A DNA stretch of 64,000 bases from Mya arenaria (GCF_026914265.1 NC_069129.1:26395650-26459649); one strand, 5' to 3'. Positions 45,308 through 57,522 are shown, counted from the stretch's first letter. A program made the numbers and translations. The notes: generated from the letters alone by a model not told the origin.

Positions 45308-48133
45308 ATGACAGACAAATGGATATTCCTTGGCCTTCTGGTTACGAATGCAATAAGCCATATTGCATGTGTTAACAATGAAAATGAAAATACATTTCAA
45401 AAAGTTGTTGACGAAAGACTTACTAATCTGGAGAAAGCTGTGGTAACCCTTGTCGAAGAAAATATGCACCTGAAGAAAACGATAAAGGACATCGAGAGCC
45501 AGGTTTGTTTTGATGAAGCTTGTAAAGTATTTAGTCGTTGGAAAGAAAATGTTTCCGGTTTCACAACCTACATTTATCAAATTCATTATCTTGATTATCT
45601 CAGACCACGTAATGCGGCAACATTAATAATGCATCCACACAAAACAGTACACGGATAGTATACTGCAATAGAATTATTTACGTGATGCGGCACCAATTTC
45701 TCGAAACTTCTTAAGCTTAACCGGCTTATGTCGCTTATTTCAATTAGCCAAAATACATACTTAAAATCGATTTTGATTAATGAAAAATAGTTAATTGTGA
45801 TTATTATACAAATATTTACTTCATAACGTATACAAACTCTCGCATAAGTAAATGTTTAGAATAATACATGTATAGAAAAACAAAAATAGTGAGATTAGCT
45901 TAATCCTGTTATAAGGGACTTGAGAAGTTTCGAGAAATTGGGGCATGGTGATATTTACTTCAAAATTTTAAAATGATTTGTTTAACTAATTCTACCCATT
46001 CTACCTCCTGACAAAAACAGATGAAGAGAAGAAAATTCCATACACTTTATTTAACAAATGGAATTGGAATACACCCGACGACAATTTAGTTTTCGATTTT
46101 TTAATATTTTTTTTATTTTTATTTATTTTTTATAGGTTCTTGCAAGTCAAACTGATATTCAAACACATCTTTATTGAGAGAAAAAAGGAACATGACTTAC
46201 CTACTCAACTATATTAAGATTAATCTTATTGATTTCACAACGATTGTGAAACCAGTTTTTACATCATTATATTAATCACTCTCATTGGCACGATGTTATG
46301 CGAGGGTGTGGTCTTGTGTTGTGGGTGAAAACGGAGGACCCGTGGGCTTAGCGACCATAAACCAAACTCACATGGGCTTATTATAATTCAAAACAATTGG
46401 CAGAAACAACAGGAACATACAAATTGCTTCGTACATATACACAAAGCCAACACTACTTGCTTTGGCTTTTCGACAAGAGTGATGGGATACGTATAAAAGC
46501 AAAACTTAAATTATGCGGTGCATTTCAGGGTGAAAATGAAAACAAATGTTTATATATAAAAACCATACAAAAATACAATTTCACATTCACAATCTCTGGC
46601 TAATACTGTTATCATTCATGCGATTGAAGCTACATCGAAAGAAGCAACATACATCAAACACTCATATCAGTATAAATATCCGGCTTTATAATTTATGTTT
46701 ATAAAACCATTTTTTTCATTTAAGCATACAACTACAAGAAATCGACACGCAATCCCGGACATCGATATTGGAAATAAATTCGCTCGCCAAGCAGGTAAGC
46801 GTCAAGGTAAAGCGGTTTCTTCGTCCGCAACCCCGGTTAATTCATTTGGGGCTCTTTGGCCTTTTTCCATCGAAAATAACCTCGGATGTTTATGGACGGT
46901 TTACAATGTCAGTTTTTTTATATATCTAACTACAATGCAAGTATATCGCGTAGTAATTTCAATTTAGCTGATTAACTTAATTACTGTACTCGTTGGAATC
47001 TTAATGTTTATGCACTTACACACTTCACTTGCAATAAATTTGAACACGTTTAAACACCACAATAAATTAATACTATTATGTAAATTTATCAAGCTACTTC
47101 TACTGATGTACCGGCATTTATCCGATATGTTTTATGTAAAAAGGCCGAGAACTTCCGCAAGCAGTAAAATCCGTTTACACTACATGAGAACGAAACATTT
47201 GCAATGTGGACACCTCACATTAATAAAAGACATCAATTTTAATTAAATACAGGTTGCCGGTCAAAGCAAACACTAAGTCAAGGCCGGTTTATATATAAGC
47301 GTTTGATGCAGATATTCTTTAAATATAACACAAGAACCTAACCAGCTAACTGCCTTTGATATTGTCTTTGTACTACATCTGATAAATAGAGTGTATGTAC
47401 TCATTTGCAGCTATAATAACATTTCAGCATTATTTTTATCACAGTCGATATGCAATACTTATTTTTGATCATCGTGTTAAAACAAATATATTTCACTTTA
47501 TGTTGTCCACTTGTTCTATTTATGTTTGATAAGTTTTAAGTTGTAAGCAATTGGACTGTATGTATGCAATGTATACATCATTGCTATGCATGTATAAACT
47601 AAATATAAGTATACCGGTAGATCGATATCATACAAATCACCCATTTTTCTGTATTAATTTCGTGACTAAATGTATAAAAATAACCATTGTCTTGTCTTAA
47701 TACAGCTGGAAACGGCCCAACTGCATTCACTTCTTGCGTTGGAGTCAAAGACTTGACGAATCTTGGCGCACATCAAACGATTATTTTCGACCGTATCATA
47801 ACCAACTATGGCCAAGCCTACCGCAATTCAACCGGCATATTCCACGCACCAATCAACGGCGTCTATGCCTTTCACCTATCAGCAATGTCACGACCAAATC
47901 ATTCCCTGTATCTTAACTTTGTTCACGACGGCGAAATTATCGACGGCATCTATTCTTCTGCACAAGGTATAACTGAAGTTGAATCTGTCGGAGAAATGTG
48001 GACACTTGAAATGAAGCAAGGTTCTGAAGTATGGATAGCGAGTTCAGGCCAAGGGGAAATTCACGGCTACTGTCACACGATGTTCAGTGGGTTTCTTCTG
48101 TTTGAAACCGAGCCTACCAACATCATTGGCTAA
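45308..48133 (+). CDS. Secreted C1q-domain protein (three exons)
   Basis: Exons 45308-45502, 46725-46794 and 47706-48133 have GT/AG ends and matching phases and sum to 693 bases: 230 residues and a stop. ATG 45308 starts a signal peptide (MTDKWIFLGLLVTNAISHIA). Residues ~28-65 form a coiled coil (VVDERLTNLEKAVVTLVEEN). A short exon-2 linker (PDIDIGNKFARQA) leads to a full C1q domain, ~93-226 (AFTSCVGVKDLTNLGAHQTI; GIFHAPINGVYAFHLSA; FSGFLLFE at the end). C1q-domain proteins form trimers and often act as soluble lectin-like recognition molecules in bivalve immunity; ligand unknown. An upstream in-frame ATG at 45275 would add 11 residues before the signal peptide and is less likely. A partial copy lies at 56882-58566. 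Confidence 0.92.
45690..45945. mobile_element. MITE with CCAATTTCTCGAAACTTC termini, in C1q intron 1
   Basis: About 256 bp with inverted ends ACCAATTTCTCGAAACTTCT and its complement at 45921-45943. It is absent from the matching position of the right block, so it is younger than the segmental duplication. One arm of the same family lies at 3015. Confidence 0.82.
46288..46385 (-). mobile_element. SINE body fragment without the tRNA head, C1q intron 1
   Basis: Shares GGTGTGGTCTTGTGTTGTG, AAAACGGAGGACCCG and AACCAAACTCACATG with the body of the SINE at 60430-60602. Its counterpart is at 58053-58145, so it predates the segmental duplication. Confidence 0.6.
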
Positions 48134-48444
48134 GATGGAATACAACATAACAACACAATAAAATTTATAAAGTCAAATTGAATCAATTTACTATTTTAGT
48201 TTGGATTCGCAACCTGAATATCAATGTTTTGATTCGAAATAAAGTTTGAAAGTTAAGTGAAAGTACAAACTTTCAAAACGATTGTGTTGTACTTTTCCGT
48301 GTTCACTTAATCGATTAATTGCCGAATAGTCGACATTTGGCAAACACATACAGGTTAGAGACCACTAAATAAATTTTCTAAATATTATATAGTCAATTTA
48401 CCAAAATGCATGAAAGATAACACCGATTTCTTATTCTTCACGAC
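48134..48444. other. 3' flank of the C1q gene
   Basis: An AATAAA at about 48158-48163, roughly 25 bases after the stop, and another AATAAA near 48238 are candidate polyadenylation signals. No other feature seen. Confidence 0.5.
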
Positions 48445-48806
48445 CCCAACATCATAAATGGGAAGAAAGCTCTACTTGTGTACTTAACATTTAACAACGT
48501 GAGAAAAAAGTAACGTTTCTCCTAAGAAAAATAAAATTGGTTGAACGTAACCATTGTGTATTCGGTAAAATGACAATATCCGGTGCACGAGGACAGATAA
48601 TGCGGTGAAAAAGTAATTCAAGTAAATCCAGCATGTTCAGCCTGTTGTTGTTTTTTTCAAGCACCAAACATTCAGCTTCAAAACATATGAAAATGGAAAC
48701 TAGCCAATGGTCTGAGGTGGTATAACCATGCTTTAATTCACTGTCATGTGTAGATGAAAAGAAATAAGGCATGTGACGATGCGTAGGCACTTCCGAATAG
48801 GTGCGC
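48445..48806. repeat. Dispersed ~350-bp repeat, copy 2
   Basis: Second copy of the repeat at 19720-20050, same orientation, moderately diverged. Confidence 0.65.
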
Positions 48807-49390
48807 TTCGTGCCCTACTGGGATAAACATGTTTATAACAATTGTATTGTACGAACAAATATACGGCTACTTACTTTTTTAAATTAAATTTTATCTTTAA
48901 AGAGAAAACATCGTGAGACTAATACGACAATCTGGACTCAAGCTTGCGAATAAATAATGTAGCAATTTTAATATTCAGAAAACGATAAGAAATGGTAAAA
49001 AATACCAACTTATATTTCGGTGCATTTTACTGCGTATCTAAAATGGATCTTATCCCGGTGTGTGTGCTTTCCGGTAGTATAAATATATTTTTTCGGTGAA
49101 ATAACATTGATATTTCACTGTTTCAGATGGTGAAAATATCAGTTTGATATTTTACACTGTTTTAAAATGTCCGCCCAAATCAAACACAATCACGCACAGG
49201 GCGTAATTCTTATAAAACGCAAATAAATGTCTTGAAAAACCGATTTTAAGCATAATAATAACAAGAAAAAAATGAAAGTTTCAGTGTAGGATCGCAATAT
49301 ATTTCACCTCGTGAACACCAAGAGTGAGGTTTCCACTCGTTGTTATGTCACTCGTGAAATACAACTTTTGATTACGATCCTACGCCGAAA
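48807..49390. other. Spacer without a recognised gene
   Basis: AT-rich. Near 49060-49160 there are repeated TTTCACTGTTT / GATATTT phrases; TTTCACCTCGTGAACACC / CACTCGTGAAAT are locally inverted near 49305-49355. No gene. Confidence 0.45.
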
Positions 49391-49435
49391 CTATCGTGTT
49401 TGCGAAGGGGCGGTCCGTGTGGGTTCCGGGACAGT

Positions 49436-49660
49436 CCATTGGTGATCCGGAATGGTCCGGGACGGTCCGGGATGTCATCCGTGTTGACACAGTGTTGGTC
49501 CGGGTCATTTCGGGACGGTCCAGAATGTCATCCGTGTTGACACCGTGTTGGTCCGGGTCATTTCGGAACGGTCCGGGATGTCATTTGTGTTGGCACCGTG
49601 TTGGTCCGGGTCATTCCGGGACGGTCCGTGGCGCTGCCGTGGTGGTACCGTGGTATTCCG
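49436..49660 (+). repeat. GC-rich minisatellite, ~52-bp unit, about 3-4 copies
   Basis: Units built from GGTCCGGGATGTCATCCGTG, TTGACACCGTGTTGGTCCGG and GTCATTTCGGGAC. It stands out as G+C rich in AT-rich surroundings. The open frame through it has no protein character. Confidence 0.85.
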
Positions 49661-49836
49661 TGATGGCTTCGTGTTGGCTCCAATTGAATCGAATTGAAAA
49701 CAATTTCTATGAAGATTAAGAATCATTTTCAACACACAAAGAACTGTCTAAAAATCGTAACTTTTAACGATAGTATTGAGGAATGTTAAGTGTTTAAAAC
49801 AAAAGCGTGACCTTTAAATTAATGATAACGTACATT

Positions 49837-49992
49837 TATGCACCAGTCAGTTGGGGGCATTTGGCGGGGATTTTACTAGCAGTTCGTCCCCGCAGGTCGG
49901 ATATTTTGCCCGGGGTTGGCTAGACCGAAAGTCAAAGTCCCCGCTTTTCCCGGTGCCTTAAGGGGCCGTGGTTACAATTGACTGGTGCATTA
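49837..49992. mobile_element. GC-rich MITE, short copy
   Basis: Ends TTATGCACCAGTCAGTTG and TTGACTGGTGCATTA are inverted. The interior (GACCGAAAGTCAAAGTCCCC) matches the complement of the MITE in the Myb/SANT introns (1470-1774, 5566-5869); about half its length. Confidence 0.75.
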
Positions 49993-50564
49993 GATCCAAT
50001 AAGGCATACATACAGTTTCGTTGAAGGCAGTTTCTGCTTTTAGTGCCAATATATTTAAAAGAAATGGTCCATGGAATCAAACAAGATAAAATATTAATGT
50101 TTAAACAAATATTTCAGAAAAAAAACTCAATAACAATATAATATGAAAAACTTCAGAAACAAGCCCAGTGGTCGAAAGTTTAAACATAAACCCGTTTGAT
50201 GGCGCAAGGTCAACGTCAATGACATAGAATACAAGACACTACTTTTCATATCTAAAGCAATAACGTTTAATACATGCTATAACTCCTTAACCCTCCAACG
50301 GCGAAGAGGCAGAAAATGGCAAAATATTCAGTAGGTTTTTTTCCAGTAAATATAGATGTGGAAAAGTACCTCTGCCTATAAACCTAATTAAGTCGTTGTT
50401 GTTTTTCGGTTTAAACCTCTTGCACGTTTTCTTTCGCTTATACAAATAAATATATTTACAATAATAAATACGTGTTACTAAGTTCTCTCCATCAATAAAA
50501 TTGAAAGCATTTAAACCTTTTAATCTTGGTTGGAGCAGAGTGAATGAAACAAATTGCAACTATC

Positions 50565-53500
50565 CAGGCGCGTAGCCAGGCATACTCCCATACTCCCGGG
50601 AGTATTTCGATTTTGAAAAATGAAAATTTCAAATGGCCTAAAAATGATGTAAAACTTGAACCCTAAAGGGGGTACAGGCAACATATTACACAATGAAGAC
50701 AGTCACAATTCGCATAAAATAAAATTTTCACCACATTTATAAATGTGTTTTTATACTAGCTTTTGTTTTCTGCAATATTTTTTTCTTGTTTTTCAATCGA
50801 AGGTAAATTACATATCTGTATAAATCTGAGTTGTCTCCCATACATTATACAGTATACATGTCAAGTAAAGTTTATTGAGCGGGTAATTTTAAACCAATAT
50901 GGCTTCCACAACATCAGCCGGTCCGCCGTATCCAGATCTTTTTCGGGAAGATGACATAAAACTGACATTATGACTCGCGTACATAAATATTTTAATATAT
51001 TTATATTTTTTGTTTGTGTATACATTCAGGTACGCCCAAGGACGATTTCGTACACTACAAGCAAAGTATTTTGTGGACTTTCCATGGCTGCGATATTCTT
51101 TATCGACGGATGGTGTCTATTGCGCCCAATGCCACTTATTTTCTGGCCCTGATTCACGCGTGAAAACCCTTGTTAGCTCGGTTCTCCGTGACTGGAGCAA
51201 TATCGCAAAAATTGTTGCTAATCATGCTAAGTCTGAAGCACATTTGGCGAACTGTGATTCTGCTGATACTTTCTTGTCCGTCATGAACGGCAATCAACCA
51301 GACATAATGCGAAAACTGTCATCACAATACAACACTCTAGTTAAAAAGAACAGACAGATAATGATAAGCATCCACTGAAGCAATTATCTTCTGTGCAAAG
51401 CAGAACATTGCACTCAGGGGGCACGATGATGATGGGGGAAACTTCAAAGCTTTATTGAGCTTTCAAGCTAAACATGATAGAGTCTTGAAAGATCATCTTA
51501 CAAATGGAGATCCCCGGTCCATGTACCTGAGTCCGGATATTCAAAACGAACTTATTGGGCTTTGCGGTAAACAGATTTCGGACGGTATTGTCTCGAAGTG
51601 TAACGAAGCAAAATGTTTTGGCTTCATAGCAGATGAAGCCACCGATGCCAGTACAATGGAGCAAATGGCCATGTGTCTCCGTTATTTTGATGGAACTGGT
51701 CTACGTGAGGAGTTTCTAGGCTTTGCAGAATGTGAATCGACCACAGGTGAATCATTAGCAAATGCGTTTTTAGCCAACCTTGAGCGTGCGGGTGTGCACA
51801 TCAATCACATGCGTGGCCAAGGATATGACGGCGCAGCCAACATGTCAGGGATCCATAGGGGTGTACAAGCTAGGATTCGGCAGCGTATTCCTGGTGCAGT
51901 GTATACCCATTGCAAGGCACATAGCCTTATCTTGTCAATTATCCATGCCTCGAAGGAAATGTACGCCCGGAACATGATGGGGACTGTCCAGCAAATTGCT
52001 TTTGCGTTTAACTATTCCGCCAAGCGCGTTTTAAGGTTCCAAGAAAACCTTGAGAAAGACGCTGCTGCACGCGAAGAGATGGACCGGCGCACGAAGCTCC
52101 AATCTTTGTGCGAGACCCGCTGGGCCGCAAGGGCAGAGGCGTTGCACACGTTCCTGTGTTCATATAGGTATTTTCATAGTCAAACATTCAATACTTTGCA
52201 AATATAATGAATACTCTGATGAAAAGAACAGTTTTTAACTTATTTCATACTATATTTATAAACATGCATAAAACATTAAATATAATTTGTTCTCTACATG
52301 ATTGTATTAAAAACATAAGAATATTTTAAATTGAGTTTATATTCTCTGATTTTTGCGATTAAAATGCCTGTAAATGCCTGAAATAGTACGTTTCAAAACC
52401 ACTTTATTAATTCTTTACTTCCATATTAAACTATTCATATTTCAGAGTTGTTGTGGGGTCATTGGACGAGCTAGCGAGCGACTATGGGGACACAAAAGCC
52501 GCGGGATATAGCCGCTCAATACAGAACTTTGAGTTTGTCATAACATTGGTCGCGGTAGAGCATGCGTTGTCGGGTCTTGTTAACATATCAAAGATCCTCC
52601 AGAAGAAAGACTGCGACTTGCTTGAGGCAGCCGAGGAAGCACGAGTTGTTATCACCATGCTGGAGGTATTTTCGTTATTTCATTTATATGTAATATGTAT
52701 ATACATAATATAGTATTAATATTGTATGTATGTATGATCAATTGCCGTTCAAGTTGTCTTGTTCCAGACATGTTCGTAATGTCTATAGATATAGCATAAT
52801 AATTCGACTTACTGGAATTAACAAATAAGTTTTACGCATAGCAACTATCGAAACAAATAATTATGTACTATATGAAATGATGAATTAGCCATTAATATAA
52901 GACTTAGTATTATGTATGATTGCGTAATGGCTGGATTAATGCTTATAAACAATATGCGTTCATATGAATATCAAACCACCGCATTTCTGTGTGGTATTAA
53001 AACAGTCTTCTGGTCATATTTATATTTATACATTTAACCGGAACTCATTACAGAATGAACGAAATGACGATATGCTGTGGGACCACCTATATGACAAAGC
53101 CGTTTCTCTAGCAGACGACATCGGCGTGGAGGCCACCGTTCCTCGTTGCCACGGTCGGCAAGCCAACAGACCAAACGCTTCGGCCCAAACCCCTTCGCAA
53201 TTCTGGAGAGTCAACATGTATCTACCATTCGTAGACCATCTCATTGTGGAGTTGACGAATCGGCTGTTAAATCCACATGGAAGATTCACTGCTCAGTATC
53301 TACTGCCAACAAAAGTACAAATTAGTTTGTCTTTAATTTTGTCCTATATTTATATTTTATATGACTAGTGAATTAATACATGTTTCAACAATGATATAGA
53401 GGATATTTGTTGACTTGAGTGTATGATCATGTTATCATTCACGAGTGGTCAGAGAATTAATATTTTCACGAGTAGCGAAACATGTTTCTTTATTATTTAT

Positions 53501-54422
53501 AATATATTGGCGTGTAGATATTATATCGTTAAATGTCTTCATCATATTGGTAATGATACAAACTAGTCGCGGTAAAAACAATTGCAAACTTTATAACCAT
53601 GGTTATTGTTTTATTATAACTATAGGCTGCTGGGCTCACACCTGCTCGGGCTGGAGAGATATACGCAGTGTACCAGCCAGACCTACCAGGGTGCGACCAG
53701 GAGACGTTCGTGCGGGAGTGCAACAGATGGACGGCTAAATGGACGACAACATCCCCTGCTCCATATCCATGCCTAGAATCAAGCTTGGGCGTGGCAACTG
53801 AGGCGTCCTATCCTAATATCCGGATATGCATGATGATTTTGTTGTGTATGCCTGTATCCACAGCAACGGCAGAGAGGTCGTTTTCAACGATGAAGCGGGT
53901 CAAGACCTACCTCCGAATTACCATGACCACAGAGAGGTTATCCGGGTTTGGGCTACTGAATATTTACCAGGAGCGAAACAATAACGTTGAGCAAGTGGTG
54001 GATGCTTTTGCCCGTCAAAAAGATCGTCGCCTTGCTCTTATTTTCAAAGTTTAACCATATTGTAGACGAAAACTTTGGTTAAGTGGTTGCATAAACACTT
54101 AATGAACTAACTGACGCCGCAACGAAAGATGTTTGATATTATATGAATGTTATTTCAACTTTACAAAAATGTATAATGAAGTTAGTATTTGTTACGTATC
54201 GAATGTTAATATATGTGACTTTGCATTTTCCTTACATATTTCCATTACACCCCCCCCCCCCCCCGATATATTGCACGGTACAAGTCTTACAATTTTGATG
54301 CCATAATGCCCTCAGATGCCGTCTAAGACGGTCTGTGAATTAAAAAATTTCCGGGGTGGCATGCCCCCGTACCCCCCTAGAAAGGCGGGAGTATCTCGAA
54401 TTATGGCCTGGCTACGCCCCTG
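50565..54422 (+). mobile_element. hAT-superfamily DNA transposon, 3858 bp, with its empty site in the paralogous block
   Basis: Terminal inverted repeats CAGGCGCGTAGCCAGGC and GCCTGGCTACGCCCCTG (one mismatch in 17). Flanked by CTATC at 50560-50564 and 54423-54427. The duplicated block carries the uninterrupted site AACTATCAATC around 59359-59363 with one CTATC, so both ends and a 5-bp target duplication are certain. The target is shorter than the 8 bp usual for hAT. It encodes the transposase at 50899-54054 on the same strand. Confidence 0.92.
50899..54054 (+). CDS. hAT-like transposase (TTF zinc finger, DUF4371-type core, C-terminal dimerisation domain), one frameshift
   Basis: Exons: 51030 to 52167 (with a frame change near 51374-51378), 52446-52665, 53054-53314 and 53626-54054; the last four segments join in phase. 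The N-terminus has a TTF-type finger (LQAKYFVDFPWLRYS..GVYCAQCHLF..H..H). The core follows the DUF4371 pattern (FGFIADEATDASTMEQMAMC; RGQGYDGAANMSG; YTHCKAHSL; ETRWAARAEAL). The C-terminus has the hAT dimerisation motif (STATAERSFSTMKRVKTYLR). It resembles host proteins named 52 kDa repressor of the inhibitor of the protein kinase, a known product of this class. An extra C in the CCACTGAAGC stretch probably causes the frameshift. Exon 1 is uncertain: ATG 50899 (MASTTSAGPP) could splice at 50928 in phase to 51030. Confidence 0.85.
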
Positions 54423-54472
54423 CTATCAATCATTTTTATAAACGTATACATGTGCAAACAAATGTTGAATAG

Positions 54473-54833
54473 TTAAAGTGACACTCTTATTAAAAATCAA
54501 TACATTCACATGTATAACAAACACAATTTTTGACTGATAAACCTTGAACTACTTACTAAATAGTGCATTTATGGAAACTATAAACAAACATATTTAATAG
54601 CAGAAAGTGCAAACATATTAAATGATTGGTGAATGCTAAAAGATTTACTGCGGTGTACTGTAGTCTCATAAGGTAGAAATACTGTGTTATTAAATATGAT
54701 TATTTTCTTCAAATTGAACTCGATATCCTTCATAAGAACAATTGTTTTTGACATTTATTCATCCTTTTTTGATTATTAAAACAATACTATTAATTTTGGA
54801 AAATCTTATTTGGGAGCAAGAGTGCATCTTTAA
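54473..54833. mobile_element. Fold-back MITE, TTAA-flanked (family 2, copy 1)
   Basis: Ends TTAAAGTGACACTCTTATT and AGAGTGCATCTTTAA. Same family, reversed, at 61155-61487. In the right block only the first ~20 bp remain (59407), so most of it was deleted there. Confidence 0.78.
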
Positions 54834-55088
54834 TGCTTTTCATTTATTTAACGATTGTTTACTGTGATAAATTGACAGTTGAAAAACCACCGATGAAACT
54901 ATAAGTAATAGTTACGGTATCCACAATTCGAGTTATTGACATCTTACGTTGTAGTGCGCGTGCATAATTTCAATCACGAGGGTTGTGCGTGACGTAAATG
55001 TTCTGTACCATGTTATCATCGTTCAATAAATAGCGTGCGCTAAAAGTGAACAACGTTGTAATATATCCGCACGGTAGTTATAGTCTCT

Positions 55089-55305
55089 ACAGGGGCGGAT
55101 CCAGGATTCGATGTTAGAGGGGGCGTAAGGTAGGGGCGTTCCCTTTTGACTAGCGGCCCTCCCTCAGAAACATTATCTATTTGTCTTAATGTGTTGACAG
55201 GGGGGTTTGGTCCTCCCCCAAGAAAATGTTATCAATATCTAGTCCGAAATGGTGCATTTTGGGAGTATATTATGGGTGCCTACCCGCTCCCCCTGAATTC
55301 GCTAG
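55089..55305. mobile_element. Short hAT-type non-autonomous repeat
   Basis: Begins CAGGGGCGGATCCAGGATT and ends CTCCCCCTGAATTCGCTAGTG, a decayed inverted repeat. Contains GTTCCCTTTTGACTAGCGGC and GGGGGGTTTGGTCCTCCCCC. Its counterpart in the right block is at 59650-59842. No target duplication can be read. Confidence 0.6.
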
Positions 55306-55317
55306 TGATAGAACATA

Positions 55318-55465
55318 TACAAGAAACAAAAATCGTTATTTAAAGTCGGGTATATGGTAACAAGAAACATTAGCTCAATGAGCTATTATGTGACATGGAT
55401 AACAAAATATACAGTCCACACGCACGCGGTTCCGCTGGGTGACACGCCACTATAAAATGGTCATT
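55318..55465 (-). mobile_element. LINE 3' UTR, reversed (left block)
   Basis: The complement matches the 3' end of the LINE at 40864-42718 (TAGCTCATTGAGCTAATGTT, then a TTAACCATA..CCCGACTTTAAAT-like end). Shorter than the copy at 59855-60195. Confidence 0.7.
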
Positions 55466-55536
55466 TTTTTCAAGAATATGATTTAAGGAATAATTGTATA
55501 CATTTAAATAGCAATGTTATATTTATCATGTAATTT

Positions 55537-55715
55537 AAAGCAGTACTGTCATTACTTCTGTATTTTTTACTTGGAAAGAGCAAACTTTTGCGTAAATATC
55601 TGCAAACCATGATAAAAGATTGCTGATAAAGCAGATTTTAATATTTCCGTTCGAAAATTAATGTTTCTTTATGGCTTAAACAAACGGTTTAAGAACAATG
55701 TATAAAACATCAATT
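55537..55715. mobile_element. Decayed half of a family 1 fold-back MITE
   Basis: TTGGAAAGAGCAAACTTTTG, CGTAAATATCTGCAAACCA and TTAAACAAACGGTTTAAG match 10717-11218; the terminus TTTAAAGCAGTACTGTC is degraded. Confidence 0.65.
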
Positions 55716-57522
55716 ATTAACTTAAATATAAAAAGCTTCGATTTATTTTTTGTTGATATGGAAATTGACTTATTTACTAAGCTAGTTAAAACATTTTTTT
55801 CTGTATGGGTGTGAAGTATGGAAATTTGGAAACTTGGATTTATTGGTAAAAGGTACAACTTAAATTTTTTGAAGCACATTTTAAGCCTTCACTACTTTAC
55901 TTTGCCATATATAGTGTTTATGATCATCTGGAAAATATATGATCATGTTCATAAATAATATTCAAAATATGTTAATAAAGACAGGAATGTATTGAATTTG
56001 GTTATCACATACATTTTGTCACTGTATATGGCTAACACTCTCAGAAACGCAAACGTTAAAAGATTTGTTTATTAAATTCAGTACATAAAATACGTCTACA
56101 AGTTTTAGATTTAAACAAAAACAAAAAAACAACAGCATTTATAACAAAGTTTGAAATGGAAATTTATCTTAAGATCATTTATGACAAAATTACAAGTAGT
56201 TATGCAACATTACGAACGACAAATCGCAAATTGCCATGTGAAACTGGGCGATAAAAATATTCCATACGAGAATTGTATATAAACACGTTGCAATAGTACG
56301 ATAGGTGATGATTATTAATTACCACTATATAAAAGAATGTCCTGATTTTCTTTAATCTGAGAAAAACATTAAAGAACCTGTATTTAATGTTTCACCGAGT
56401 TATGTAAAATTCCTGAACCTCTTTATGAGTAGGAAGAAAAACTAAGTCATGAAACTATCAATATGTGTTAAACCCATTTTAAAATAATTCAGCACTTTAT
56501 AGTGTTAAAAATTGTCTATTATTTAAACGTTCAGCACTCGTTTCTTTGGCGTATTATAATTAGAGAATTCCCACAAGATATATACTTTAGAGTTTTTGTA
56601 ATATACATACATGCACTTCCAAAGAAGTGCATGTGACTATGTTTTAAAATGGTATAATTTTATGTAATTCTATTTGTATTTTGACAGCATTTGAATCTCA
56701 ATGTATAATTCCGTTCGAACAACTTTAAACTCAATGCATACTTTGTTATCATATATCATGTCTACGTATTTGAAGTCATGCCGTATCTTACAAAATCACG
56801 CCGTTACCAAATGTGCCATGCTCATAGATAATATCTATCAAAGGAAGTTTGCATATGGTCCTATTCATTTATGAAAGCAAGATGGCAGACAAATGGATAT
56901 TATTTTGCCTTCTGGTTACGAATGCAATAAGCCATATTGCATGTGTTAACAATGAAAATGAAAATACATTTCAAAAAGTTGTTGACGAAAGACTTACTAA
57001 TCTGGAGAAAGCTGTGGTAACCCTTGTCGAAGAAAATATGCACCTGAAGAAAACGATAAAGGACATCGAGAGCCAGGTTTGTTTAGATGAAGCAAGTAAA
57101 GTATTTTGTCATTGCAAAAATATGTTTCCGGTTTCACAACCTACATTTATCAAATACACTTTATTGATTATCTCAGGCCACGTTTTGTGGCAACATTAAT
57201 AATGCATCCACACAAAACAGTACACGGATAGTATAGTGCAATCAAATAATTTACGTGATATGGCAAAGGGAATAGATAAAAAAAATCCAAACAATACAGG
57301 TGAGAAGAAAACGTAAATATTCTAAATCCATTTCTACTTTAATTTACAAATGAAGTTTATGGAATATATATACACCCGACGCTTATTTTGTTTTCGACTG
57401 TTTTATATTTTATTTTATTCTATTTATTGGATATATTTTATAGGTTCTTGCACGTTAATGTACCAAGACATAACGGCAACGGTTATAAATCTTAAAAATG
57501 TTATTCAAACACATCTTTATTG

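Larger units (their letters stand above)
42730..55480 (+). other. Segmental duplication, left block (with insertions)
   Basis: Collinear with 55785-60195 in direct orientation. Matching stretches: 42735-43440 with 55785-56555, 44670-46870 with 56570-58645, 50010-50564 with 58812-59363, 54423-54480 with 59360-59415, 54885-55480 with 59425-60195. Sequence present only here includes a LINE end, a 259-bp tandem duplication, a MITE, the third C1q exon with ~3 kb around it, and a hAT element. The left boundary lies close to the 3' end of the LINE at 42718. Confidence 0.85.

Noticed and set aside
46397-46603. 68-codon frame in C1q intron 1, also present at 58190
   Set aside because: Shared by duplication only; it lacks splice phase with the C1q exons and its counterpart differs by a run of extra A bases.
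47734-47916. Second frame over the C1q exon
   Set aside because: Shadow of the C1q domain frame, without domain or start.
55146-55343. 65-codon frame, also at 59642
   Set aside because: Translation of a hAT-type non-autonomous repeat.
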